Shown here: positions 21,935-32,584 of the stretch, one piece after another
Position numbering within the stretch: position 1 is the stretch's first letter
How the letters are laid out: each line of letters starts with the position of its first letter
Origin: Paracentrotus lividus
Lineage: Eukaryota; Echinodermata; Echinoidea; Camarodonta; Echinidae
NCBI GenBank assembly: GCA_940671915.1
Contig: CALNVZ010001883.1
Location: forward strand, 234,289 to 298,288
Reading direction: 5' to 3'
Length of the DNA: 64,000 nt
Made by a program: the position numbers and the translations under genes
The notes under the pieces: generated by a model
Databases searched by the model: none
What the model was told of the DNA's origin: nothing
The model's input: the letters and a program-made list of their open reading frames with translations, nothing else

Positions 21935-23545
21935 CCTGTCGTTTTTTAAGTTTTTTGAGTCGTGCTCCTAACTGAATGCGTTTCGTCAAACTTTCTGTTG
22001 ATAAGTATGTTACTAACAATTGAACAATTAGGAAAATTTGAAATTTTGAGAAATGTGATATTCTAGGGGTATTTTGTTGACAGATTTACTAAAAACGCCA
22101 TATTCATAATTATTCATACCCTATAGGGGTGTCAAATCTAATTTCTTATCTAATCATTTCAATTATAATTATTTATTTAAATTTCCATTTTAAATAGTTC
22201 TTGCGAATGTCCAGAACCATCATTTATGTCTTTCGCGGGTTTTGACCAATGCGTCCTCTGGAGAACGTCCAGGCTGTGTAAGGTTGCATGGTCTTTGGGC
22301 CATTTTGTGAGTCTTCAACTTCCCAGACATATTTCTCAAGGGATTCTTGTCAGGTCATCGAATTTTCCTCTCAATATCATTCATTATGATTGTCCTTGAA
22401 CTAATTCTTGACTAACATGGCCGTATGCTTCTGAACTTTGTCCTGTTGATATGTCCAATTCTGTCCCAGGTAAAATTTAGAAGCATACTTCTGCAAGTTT
22501 GCATCCAGGATCTTAATAAAAAAATGTCCTCACCGAGATGCCTCCTATTCTTAACAGATTCCCAGTGCTACCCGCACTGATAATCCCCCATGGCAGTTCT
22601 ATGTGAATGCCATGTGCCAAAATCAGGACACTGTTCTTTAGATTGAAGGATTCCTCTTTTTTGGCCAAATTGAAGAAAGTCCGTATCACTCGTAAATTCT
22701 AATTTTCTTTCTTCAACTTATATAGTTATGGTCCATAAGTTAAAGTTCTGGTTTAAATGAGCTCAGGAACTGTCCAGAAGCCTCCCGGTGGGTCAGACTG
22801 CAAAACTGAAGTATGTATTGGGAAGTGTCTGTATAGATCCTCTATGCAGTATTTGCTCATTGGCACCTTCGTCTCTGGCTGGTCAGTGGTATCCATTCCG
22901 ACTTTGGTTGTTATCTGTGTGTTATTGTAGGCCTCTCAGTATACTTATTTGGCAATTCTAGGAAACATCAGGCACTTTTAGTCATGTTCATGGAAGCTTT
23001 TTCCCAAGTGTCTTATATCCGGTGCTCACGAAAGAAGCACTTGCGTGTTAATTCAGGGACTAAAAACTGTGGGTAGAGCGGTTATTCTATTTCAATAACA
23101 TTTATATGAATGTTCCTAAGTGACAAATTCAAAGAAACCCATAATTAAGGGGTTGGAAAGCTGAAGACTTACGGGATGGCTCAAAGACCATGCAACCTGA
23201 CTCAGTCTGGAGGTTTTCCAGAGGAAACATGGGTCAGACCCCACAGAAGCCATGAAGAAAGACTATAGACTTTTGCAATGAATATTTCAGATGGTTATTT
23301 GAAGAAAATAATATGAATTCGTGGTTATTTGATTAAAAATTGAACTGGGTACCCCTAGGGTATGAATAATTATGAACATGGTGTTTTTCGTAAATCTGTC
23401 AATAAAATACCACTGGAATACCAAACTGCTTAAAATATCAAATTTTCCTAATAGTCTACATGTTGGTAACATACTGATCACCAAAAAGTTTGACATAACT
23501 CATTAATTTAAAAGCAAAATTTAAAAAAAACTTTAAAAATGTGCA
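21935..23545 (-). mobile_element. Tc1/mariner-like relic with ~400-bp inverted arms
   Basis: Lies between integrase and the 3' LTR of the Gypsy element. The segments 21935-22335 and 23150-23540 are inverted copies of each other, sharing ATTAGGAAAATTTGA, TTGACAGATTTAC, CATAATTATTCATACCCTA and GGTTGCATGGTCTTTG. Between and partly within them is a decayed transposase on the minus strand. The arms are far longer than normal Tc1 terminal repeats, and the left one includes the transposase end, so it may be a fold-back derivative. Exact ends and a TA duplication could not be set. Confidence 0.7.
22240..22680 (-). pseudogene. Tc1/mariner transposase fragment (DDE core)
   Basis: Minus-strand reading gives WGIISAGSTGNLLRIGG, then ILDANLQKYASKF and WTYQQDKVQKHTA, which match the conserved second-aspartate block of Tc1 transposases (usually QQDNDPKHTA). 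Further on, RNMSGKLK resembles the block around the last catalytic acidic residue (PIENMWGKLK in relatives), with the surrounding residues changed. Frameshifts and stops separate the blocks. The DNA-binding N-terminus was not recognised. Confidence 0.75.
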
Positions 23546-23580
23546 TGCTAAAGATTCAAAAGAAATATTGCATCTTTCTC

Positions 23581-23593
23581 AAAGAAAGGGAGA
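23581..23593 (+). promoter_or_regulatory. Polypurine tract
   Basis: AAAGAAAGGGAGA immediately before the 3' LTR, the expected primer for plus-strand synthesis in a Gypsy element. Confidence 0.75.
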
Positions 23594-23776
23594 TGTGGCG
23601 ATATCTGTAAAGCCTACGTGATGATATGTATTGAACGTAGGCTAGGTAGCAAAACATTAACGTGACCTCCCAGGCACGAAGTCAAAGAGTGCAACATCAT
23701 GGCGAAGATCACATAATAAACGTGACTGTAAACCTGCAACAACTCCCGTCTCTGCCTCCATCATTCAGATAATACA
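23594..23776 (+). repeat. Gypsy 3' LTR
   Basis: 183 bp, nearly identical to 18421-18603, followed by the GCAAC target duplication at 23777-23781. Confidence 0.92.
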
Positions 23777-24344
23777 GCAACATGGCTGAAGAGTCAATTA
23801 TCTGATTATATAGTTGCATTTTCTATTTTACATGTGTTATATGTTATAATAATTCATTAATAAGCATTGTGTTGGCGACCATTTTGGTATATTCTGAAAA
23901 GGTATCTTGTCCCTTGTAATTCCACAGAGCACTGCATGACCAGATCCGATAAATTCTTAAACAAAGGGGAGATAAATGAACAAGGGCCCAATAATGAAAT
24001 TTTGGAGGATGGGAATTATCAGTGAATAAAATCTTAAAATGTGTTTCAAATATCTGCTACGTTTTGTTTATACCTTTTTGCAAATGAATAATTGCCAAAA
24101 GATACCGGTTTAATGGAAAAGTAAAGCACCAAGATCAAGAGAGGATAAAATTTGCAAAAGACTTGCAAAATAGAAAAAAGAATGTATCTATTTTCAGCTA
24201 TGATGCTACACACAAAAAATAAGAACTAGTTTCCATGAGTAAAAACCCGTTTGCTACTCTTGGAGGCGAGTGCTTTTATTGGTATATCACGTATTTTTAC
24301 TTCAGAATCTGTGTTTCTGTTAAAAGTACACACCCGCTCTTCCA

Positions 24345-24446
24345 GAACATGTAAAGTTACTAAGGGATACTCAAGAAAAAAAAATATTGAGTATATATAC
24401 TCAATAATTTTTTTTCTTGTGTATAGCTTAGTAACTTTACATGTTC
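24345..24446. repeat. 102-bp near-perfect palindrome
   Basis: Centred on GAGTATATATACTC with outer arms GAACATGTAAAGTTAC and its complement. A few mismatches lie near the middle of each arm. It could extrude as a cruciform. Confidence 0.9.
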
Positions 24447-25147
24447 AATTACGTAAAACAATTGTGCAAGTGAGTTTCTCTTCAACTTGGTACGGCTTCG
24501 TGGATGATCGGGTGAAAACACTAACAATCGAGTAAAGTGAGAATTGCTGAGAAATTCTATATAGCCTGTAATTCACTAGATGAGTAAACTACGACACGTC
24601 TTCGTACGTCTCAAGTCTCGTGAAAGTCTTTGAGAGTAATTTTACTGGCTATGCGGTACTTTTACATGTTGCGCCCGGTGCGCCTACTGGGATCACGAGT
24701 ACAGACATCGAGACTGCACACGAGGTATGTTCTACGCGTACGTACGTACATGTATAGCAACCATAGCGTTACACTATGTGAGCGGAACGGATAGCGGAGA
24801 GCCTGCATGCTCTTATTGTCTTTGGGTGAGTCCTATTCCTTTTTGTTTGTTTGTTTGCCTGTTTTTATAATGATATTTGGAATGTTCCGATGATATACAT
24901 CGTCTGATAACACTAACAACTAGATTAACATGCATGGATTTCCCATTACTTTGTCAGTCATGTACACAGTTTGAGTAATTTGATGCATTGATCAATGCAA
25001 TGTATTGGTTTGTGTGAATTGATGCACTGAAGTGAGTAATGCAGTGTATTGGTTTGAGAGAATTGATGCACTGATGTGTATATCATCGGAACATTCCAAA
25101 TATTATAAAAACAGGCAAACAAACAAACAAAAAGGAATAGGACTCAC

Positions 25148-25276
25148 CTAGTGAGTAACGCTTTACATACTCAGAGAGTCAGTAAGTAACGGTTGCACAA
25201 ATTCATCACACGCAAGTTGATGAGTTTTAAACCTTTACTTACTAACTCTCTGAGTATGTAAAGCGTTACTCACTAG
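25148..25276. repeat. 129-bp hairpin repeat
   Basis: CTAGTGAGTAACGCTTTACA at the left pairs with the complementary sequence at the right end, arms about 35-40 nt, with a ~50-nt loop. It directly adjoins the right arm of the 24826-25147 inverted repeat. Confidence 0.85.
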
Positions 25277-25516
25277 ATTAGTTTGTGCAATGTACTCAAA
25301 ACAATTAGTTATGTTACTCAATAAAATGAGTTAATTAAATAAACTCATTTTGGTGTGTCACTATATTGTCCAATTTAAAATACTCGATTAGGTGCGTTTT
25401 CAAAGTAGCTTTATTGAGTGAAAGCACTCATGGATGTGTGTCACTATATTGTCAAAAATACTTGGATATTTGAGTGTGATCACTCATATATGCAAGTTCT
25501 CATTTTTTTGTGTGTA

Positions 25517-26449
25517 TACTTGTTGCTGGTAATGGTACATGGTATACAATTGTAGTTAGATGTTATGCAGGTTATCTAAAAATGACATATGAATTGGCTA
25601 ACTTTAACTTGTGGTTTGTAGGGTGCCAAAATAATGTTGAATAAAAAAACTGTTGCCCAATTTAGTTATGCTTTTACCGTAATAATAATTGTTGTATATC
25701 ATGTTGTCTTAATCCTAAACTGTTTTATTTACCTTGAGTATTCTTCCATGTATGTATCCATAACTTAGTGCTTAGATGAGTTAATACTTAACTTACATAG
25801 GCTAAAACCATTATATTCCACGATGGTGACATTTATACTGTATGCATTTTTTAAAACACACTTGCGTTGATTGTTATAGAGACTATGTACAATTTAATGC
25901 CCTTTTGTAAACATGCTATTCATAATGTGCCATAGAAATATAGGCAACAAATTTGAGTGTCATAAAGTTGTAGCTTCAAAAGTAGGACAGTTTTATTTCA
26001 TTTTTATTTTACTTATTTATTTATCTATTTATTTATTTATTTATTTATTTATTTATTGTACTTTTTGGGGGGAGAGGGGGGGGGGGAGTGGGTACAGCAA
26101 CAAACCCATGTATTTTCTTGCCGTTTTATAGTCATGACAAATACATGAGTTCTTTAAAATTATCGTTGAAACAGCATGCCTTCAAATAAGTTATGTTATT
26201 AAGCATATCGTAACTCTGTCAATTTTTGTATGTATAATTTACAGTGAAATGGCTGGAATATTGAGTGGGAAATTAAAGTAATAACTTAATGAATTTCACT
26301 AAATACCAGGTTTATTACACATTTCCTTTCTAAAAGAGACACACTCTATGCGTAAATTGATTTGTATCTGCATATTGGTTGGACTGTAAGCGTGTAGGTG
26401 TGCATAGGTAAGTGCGTCAGGTAGAGTGTATGTTTCTGTTGTAGCACCC
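25517..26449. other. No gene seen; ATTT microsatellite at 26005-26057
   Basis: AT-rich DNA with a TTTA repeat followed by a G-rich patch (26067-26090). No coding frame of interest. Confidence 0.5.
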
Positions 26450-26950
26450 ATGACTAGCCGAGAAGTGCAATATTCGATCCTATTGGTGCAACTTTACACT
26501 CAATATGGTGTAGGATTTCACCTCTCAGGTGCAGAATTGAACCTTAGGGGTGCAATCTTGAACCCTATAGGTGCATCTTAGCACCCAAAAGGGTTCAAGT
26601 TCACACCCATATGGCTCAATTCTGAGCCTTAGGGGTGCAATCATGAACCCCATACGTACATCTTTGCACCCAATAGGGTTTAGGGTTGCACCCCTTAGGT
26701 CCAGAATTGTACCTTAGGGGTGCACTCTGGAACCCTAGAGGTGTATCTTTGCACCCAACAGGGTGCATAGCTGCACCCATTGGGTGCAGAATTGAACCCT
26801 ATGGGGTCCAGTTACACCCATAATTCCAGTAGGTGATGAAAACGGGGTGTAGAGTTGCACCTAAAAAGGTGTAATATTGAACCCTATGGGTGCAACTTTG
26901 CACCCTTAGGGGTATAGGTATAGCGACAAAGCTGTGCACCCTTTAGAGTG
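26450..26950. repeat. Cluster of GGGTGCAA / TTGCACCC motifs
   Basis: At least fifteen short copies of GGGTGCAA, its complement TTGCACCC, and GAACCCTA(T/G) variants are packed into 500 bp in both orientations, at irregular spacing of about 15-35 bp. Neighbouring motifs can pair into many alternative hairpins. It resembles the dense subterminal repeats of some non-autonomous DNA transposons, but no clear outer terminal repeat or target duplication was identified. Confidence 0.75.
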
Positions 26951-27360
26951 CTAAGGTGAACCTCTATTTCTTAGTGTGTATGTTGAGAGATTTGCAAATG
27001 ACGTGTATTTTTAGTAGGGTGAATAGGTTACCTAGCAAGTGTTGTTAAGATATATGTGTGTTTTACATATTGCCGATCATGTGTGCTATCAGAGTGACCT
27101 GCTGAAGCATTGTACCTTGTTAATTATGTTCTTAAAAAATAAGTTTATCTGTTTGCACGTGTCCCATTTGCATAGAACACGTCGTACAGTAGGCAGACAT
27201 AATACAGGAAATGGTTACTTTTTGGAAAAAATGGTCATGTAACGTTTTCGTAAAGATAAACACTGCGCTGTCATGCGTGACATTTATGAGATGTGTCATA
27301 TGTCAAATAAAATAGGAATAAATTTCTGTAAGCTCTGTTACATTATTATTATTATTATTA

Positions 27361-28351
27361 CACTGTCCGTCATAAAGGTGGAATATTTTTTTTGCCGCTA
27401 TAGAGACATGATTTTGCTCTGACTTCAATTTCTTGAATATGTTTGTCCCTGCTTTTACTTTTTGGGACCCTGGCTATATCTTGGACATTTTCCCAACCCT
27501 TCACGTGGACCTTTTTGGAAGTTTTGTCAACCCCCGTGGGGCCCATTTTTGTCATTTTTTCTCATTTTGGGGCAATTTTTTGTTTTCCCGGCCGATCAAG
27601 CCCCCCTCAGTCTTACCCCCAGGAAAAGCGACTGAGGTGTACTGTTTTATATTGTTCTTTAAGTTAAATCTATATTCCTGGGGACAGGCTAAGGTCTCTT
27701 GTATAGGGGAGGGTTTGAAGTATAGAAAACGAAATTGGTGAAAATTCGGAATATTTTATTCCATCTTTATGCTGAAAACAAAAGAAATGAAATACCATCT
27801 TTAACCCTTAAATATCATCATTTTCCCCTTAAATTTTGTTTAGCCTTGATGACAAGGCTGTAAATAGTCATTATTGATAATATTTTATTTTCATTTATGT
27901 TTGGTTGAGATTTTACGATGCAATTTAGGGAAGATAGAAATTTCCATGGTGCAAAAATGAATAAAATGAATGTTAAACCCCAATCAAAATAAATTTTGAC
28001 CCCTCCCTAGACAAAAGAGTCGAGCCTGTAAACCATTATCTAGATTTAATTTAAAGAACAAATAAAATCTCCACCTCAGACGTGTTTCCTTGGGGTAGGA
28101 CTGAGGGGGCCTTGGTGGGTCGCGTGAACAAAAAAGGGCCCCAAAATTAAGAAAAAATGACGAAAATGGCCATCTTCTGGGGTGACAAACTTTTTTGAAA
28201 AAAATCACCGGGAAGGGTTGAGGGAACGTCCAAGATATACCAGGATCCCAGAAAGTGAAAGCGGTGACAAACATATTCAAGGAATTAATAACGGAGCAAC
28301 ATAACGTCGCTTGAGCCAGAAAAAAATATTCCACCTTTATGACGAACAGTG
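27361..28351. mobile_element. 991-bp fold-back element with TA target sites
   Basis: Starts CACTGTCCGTCATAAAGGTG and ends with the inverse (CACTGTTCGTCATAAAGGTG), with TA on both sides (27359-27360 and 28352-28353). The arms are about 400 bp each (27361-27760 and 27975-28351) and pair over most of their length, leaving a loop of about 200 bp. No transposase remains. TA duplications and the termini suggest Tc1/mariner mobilisation. Frames across it are antisense images of each other and are not genes. Confidence 0.8.
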
Positions 28352-28353
28352 TA

Positions 28354-30050
28354 TTATTATTATTTTGAATTCGCCTCTGCTCCATATGCATGGCCTGTGG
28401 CGGAGCCAAAATTTGAAAATGGGAAGCGTGAGGCTCGAAGGGGGGGGGGAGCCGAATTCTTCCGATGATTTGATTTTTTTTTCAGTGCTCCCCCCCCCCC
28501 CCCCCGCCGTCTTAAGCTCCACAAGGCTCCACAGCGCCTGATACTATATTTTTTTCAATTAGGCAGGGGAAAGAAGAAAATTGATCGCTGATCATTCTGA
28601 TTTCTTTGTTTTGTTTTTGTCTTATATTATCATTATTTATATTATTTGTATTATATTATATTATTTATTTATTTATGTATCTATTTGTTTATTTATTTAT
28701 TTATTTTACTTCTATTTTTTATTTTTTATTCTTTGCTGTGACATACAGACCCATAATTTGTAAATAGGCCTAAGAGACTATAGATCCAACAAAGAGATGG
28801 CGCACTGCCAAAATTTTCTGATTATGTAATCAATGAGTGGTTTGTAATTTGTTTTAAATTTGTTTTGTATTGTTTTATATTTATTTGTTATTTTTGTAGT
28901 GGTGGATCCAGATTTTGTAAATAGGGGGGTGCAGTGGTGGATCCTAAATTTGTAAATAGCGAGCGGCAGGTCCAATAGGGGGACGAGGCACTGCCAAAAG
29001 AATAGTTGTGGATCCATGATTTGTAAATCGGGGGTGGAGGCGCTTTTCATTTTTACTCTTAGTTTTAGCTTTTTTTTTTCTTTTTTTTTTCAGTGTTTGA
29101 ATCAGAATTTGTAAATAGGGGCGTCAGGGGAAGGGGAAGGGAACGGGGACTGTTTTCTTTATTAACAAACCCTGATCAAATAACCTTATATGATGCCTTT
29201 TCTTCTTACATACCACAATTTCGTATGTGGGGTGGGGGATGAGCTTTAAGTGCCCGTCTCTTAGGCTGAGGTTGCATTATCATGCAGCGCTCATGGTAGG
29301 CGGAAAGTAAACTTTTCTCATCCGTGTCTCTTGCCTGTTAAAAACCATGGGCTAATTAAGGTAATCAAAATAATGGGGAAATTATTAAATACGGCTGGGG
29401 GTAATCTGTGTGTTTCCCGGCCGCGCAAGTGGGTTGAATATTATTGTTCCTGACAGATTGCAATTTTTGATATAAATAGTGGCATTTTAGCACTTTCACT
29501 TTGATCGTTTTTCAATGAATATTTTATTTGAGAAAGTATTGATGATGATAATCAGCTTTCAATAAAGAGCATGGTCAAACGCAAATATACGCAAGCTTTG
29601 TTGCATTCCTCTTGTCTCCGTGTAGTATTAACGTTTTATTTTTATTTTATTTTTATTTTATTTATTTAATTTTCTTTTTGGTTTATTTACATTATAATTT
29701 CTCTTTAATTGCAATTTAATTGTCAAATGTTTTGTATGTATCAATTATGTTGTGTATCTGATGTGTACTATTTTAAGATTTATAAATAAATCTTACAAAA
29801 AAAATAGAAAATAAAAAATAAACAAAATGTGGAAAATATTTTCTGTGTGTATTTTCAAGGTTTTCTCTATTGAACCTAGTACATTTCCATGGGTACCTAA
29901 GTTGGCTAAACCCTGATCATTTTACACAAATCACAAAAGCGGGGGGGGGGGGGGGGGGGGAGACGCCAATCATGAAAAGGCTTATATAATGGGTATAAGG
30001 AGGCCATACGAACCATGAATGTAAGCAAGTTTCCGCAAAATCTTACCTAA
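28354..30050. repeat. Low-complexity stretch with recurring GGATCC...TTTGTAAATA motif
   Basis: No gene. Homopolymer G and C runs at 28440-28500 and 29940-29962, and ATTT-rich tracts at 28650-28720 and 29630-29700. A motif of the form GTGGATCCA followed by ATTTGTAAATA recurs about five times between 28750 and 29120, sometimes followed by a G run and GCACTGCCAAAA. Its nature is unknown; it may be a decayed tandem repeat. Confidence 0.5.
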
Positions 30051-30059
30051 CTAACAAAT

Positions 30060-30420
30060 GGACATTTTAAAAAACGTTTTGAAAACGTTCCAACTTGGTT
30101 TTTTGGACGTTTCCTGAAAACGTTTTATGGACTTCAAAATGTGGTAGGTTTTAGACGTTTTAGAAACGTTTTATTGGACGTTTTAAAAACGTTTTGAAAA
30201 CATTAAAAGAACCAAAAAAAACATTTAAATTCATTTTGGAAGCTCGACACGTAAGAAAAACCTTTTGAAAGCGTTCTAAATATTTTGTAGACTTTGTTAG
30301 AATATGCATAAAACCTTTAGAAAAAAATACGTTTGGAACGTTTTTTAAAAGATTTTTAAAACGTTTTTAAAACGTTTTTAGAAGCTTGAAATGCACTAAA
30401 AACGTTTTGAGAACGTCTAA
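30060..30420. repeat. AAAACGTTTT motif cluster, left
   Basis: Around twelve copies of AACGTTTT or AAAACGTTTT (a palindrome) and related GGACGTTT occur in 360 bp. A similar cluster lies at 33380-33590. The two may be the subterminal repeats of one non-autonomous DNA element, now separated by the Penelope-like element and a piggyBac-like MITE. Confidence 0.6.
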
Positions 30421-30595
30421 AAAAAAAATTTAAAACCTTTGGAAATCTCTTAAAAACTTATGTAAACAATATAACAAATAGAAATATTTATATAAAGTTT
30501 ATTCATGCAGACGTCGTTGAAGCGTCTGTATATAAGTTCTATTGTATTCTTAAGGTAAAGTGGACTTTGGTAACGGATTGACAAAATAGGCTGAA

Positions 30596-31045
30596 TCATC
30601 GGAGAAGGGGCTCTTTAAGGTGATAGAGGGGTTGCCGTCGGCGGGGCGCTATTACACTAACATTGTTAGAGCGGGCTCTCCGGTCATATAGACGAATTAT
30701 GCGCACCCACGCGTTAGGTAAATCGATGCCTACATCCCTGTTGATGTTGTCAGTATTCTGCCTGATGTGGAGCGCCTCCCTAACACGTCTGGTATACCAG
30801 TGGCGGTCCTGGGCGATGCATTTGGCACCTAGCCAATCCGGTTGGTGCTCTCCTTTCCATGCGTGTTCCGCCACGGCTGAACTGTCAATCCTTCGGTTCT
30901 TAACATGTCTTCTGTGTTCTGATATTCTTTCACCTACAGGCCTGCCTGTTTCGCCGATGTAACATGTGTCACAATCTCTGCACGGTATTCGATAGACTAA
31001 ACCATCCTTTCTCATTGTAGGCACGGGGTCTTTTGGCTTCACCAA
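30596..31045 (-). pseudogene. Penelope-like element 2: GIY-YIG endonuclease domain
   Basis: C-terminal part of a PLE protein, on the minus strand. It shows LVYRIPCRDCDTCYIGETGR (the GIY-YIG core with the linked Cys motif), ERISEHRRHVKN, SSAVAEHAWKGEH and TRRVREALHI, with the conserved E in REA. The domain cuts the target DNA to prime reverse transcription. It is open to a stop near 30596. The sequence upstream to about 31150 continues in the same frame (RRRLEKHSIRVVF), so this and the RT were once one ORF; a frameshift near 31150 separates them. Confidence 0.9.
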
Positions 31046-31130
31046 CTGGTGCCTCAGGGAACTGTCCGACTTGAAGACAACACGGATGCTGTGTTTCTCT
31101 AGGCGGCGGCGAAGTTGAGCTGAGATGTCT

Positions 31131-31989
31131 TCAACATATGGCAGAACAAGTCGTTTTGAACTCCTTGTTTTCTGTCATTTGTATACGTGGGCAAAGAGTA
31201 CGGTTTATGAAGGTCTGAGGGTACCCATTGACGATCAGAGCAGTCGTGACATGCCGTTTCTCAGAGGCGACATCTGACGGATTGGAAACGATTCTGTCGG
31301 CACTGTCCATGAGGCATTTGACCACTCCACTTTTTACTGAAAGGGGGTGATGCGATTTGAAGGCAAGGTATTGGTCGGTGTGTGTAGCCTTCCTATGAAT
31401 TATAGTGTACAGGGTGCCGTCATCTTTCCTGTGTATCTTGACATCTAGGAATGCGATGATTCCGTCTTCCTCGCTCTCAGATGTGAATTTGATGGATGGT
31501 TGTCGGGTGTTCGTGTACTGCAAGAGGCGATTTGTACAGGACTTGTCAATAACCAGGAACGTGTCGTCCACATACCGTTTCCAAATTATTGGGGTGATGT
31601 CTTGTGGGCAGTGTTATAAGGCCTCTGTCTCAAAATCCTCCACGTAGAGATTAGCCATCACTGCTGAGACAGGACTGCCCATGGCAGCGCCTTCTGTCTG
31701 TTCGTAGAAGATATTGTCGTATAAGAAGAAGGTAGATCTCATGACAAACTCAAGAAGCTCCACTATTTGCTGGACACCAAGACTGGTCTTATCGGCTAGC
31801 TGATTGTCGTTCTCTAGACGGAGTTTAGCAGCAGTACATGCATCAGCGATGGGTACGTTAGTGAAGAGTGATTCAACATCAAGAAATATCATAACTTCGT
31901 TTTCACGAAGAGCTTGGCCATTTGAGGAATGGAACTTAATGCTACAGTCCCACAGACACTTAAGTTGAGTTACGTCCGGTTGCGTCAAA
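31131..31989 (-). pseudogene. Penelope-like element 2: reverse transcriptase (5'-truncated)
   Basis: 31614-31988 contains VMIFLDVESLFTNVPIADA (RT motif A), AAMGSPVSAVMANLYVEDFE, then a single TAA at 31611-31613. The same frame continues with HCPQDITPIIWKRYVDDTFL (YVDD catalytic box), GIIAFLDVKIHRKDD and THTDQYLAFKSHHP, the typical PLE RT order. The 5' end is cut off at a T/A run at about 31989, so the N-terminal RT part is lost. One nonsense codon and one frameshift are the main lesions. The family differs from the PLE at 45702-48849, sharing the layout but little exact sequence. Confidence 0.9.
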
Positions 31990-32471
31990 AAAAAAAATAT
32001 TTTCTGTTGATCCCCACGGATGCCTACCCGTCATAGTCAGCAGTGGTAATATTGATAATTTCGTTCATCCAGTAAAACAAAGAAATACATAAGAAATGAT
32101 AGAATAGAGGAAGAAATAAGATTAAAACAACACAAACGTATCAGATCTATACGTAAGTGTCTGTGTGACTGCAGCTTAAGAGTGAAGTGTCTCCAGTCTA
32201 AATCATGCTTAAAAGCAGACCTTACTGGATATCATTTGGATGTAACACTGTATGATGCACCAGAAATAGTATAGTTTATTGAAAGTATTGTTTGTGATGG
32301 TTAGTTATTACTTTATTCGCTATGTTTAGTACATTCCAATACTGAATTAGTTTTCTTTATATTTACATGATTTATGTGTTTTTTAGAACAATGTTACAAT
32401 AAAATGAAACACCAAATAATTGTTTACTGTTAAATTTAAAAAAAAAAAATCGGAATAAAAACGTTATATAA
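31990..32471. other. No gene seen
   Basis: AT-rich DNA between the 5' truncation point of PLE 2 and the TTAA-flanked MITE. No motifs recognised. Confidence 0.5.
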
Positions 32472-32475
32472 TTAA

Positions 32476-32511
32476 CCCTAAAAAGGCCGGTTTATTTTTG
32501 CCATCTCACAG

Positions 32512-32584
<73 letters not shown>

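Larger units (their letters stand above)
18421..23776 (+). mobile_element. Ty3/Gypsy LTR retrotransposon, internally deleted
   Basis: A 5.36-kb element with two 183-bp LTRs (18421-18603 and 23594-23776) that begin TGTGGCG and end TACA. It is flanked by a 5-bp direct repeat GCAAC (18416-18420 and 23777-23781), so it integrated as a unit. After the 5' LTR comes a tRNA-type primer-binding site, then gag, protease and integrase; reverse transcriptase and RNase H are missing. About 2 kb between integrase and the 3' LTR hold a Tc1/mariner-like relic. The two LTRs differ at only a few positions, so the insertion is fairly recent, yet the genes carry stops and frameshifts and the element cannot move by itself. 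Confidence 0.93.
24209..25514. mobile_element. 1.3-kb TA-flanked inverted-repeat element (MITE-like) with nested hairpins
   Basis: Begins CACACAAAAAATAAGAACT and ends with the inverse of CACACAAAAAAATGAGAACT, each bordered outside by TA (24207-24208 and 25515-25516), as in Tc1/mariner-type insertion. It has no transposase frame. Inside are three further inverted repeats: an almost complete palindrome at 24345-24446; arms 24826-24900 and 25076-25147 around a 175-nt loop; and 25148-25276 with ~35-nt arms. A non-autonomous element with strong folding potential is the simplest reading. Confidence 0.7.

Noticed and set aside
27433..27741. A membrane or secreted protein in the 27.4-28.4 kb element
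   Set aside because: The frames on opposite strands are mirror images from the inverted repeat and no start or domain is shared.
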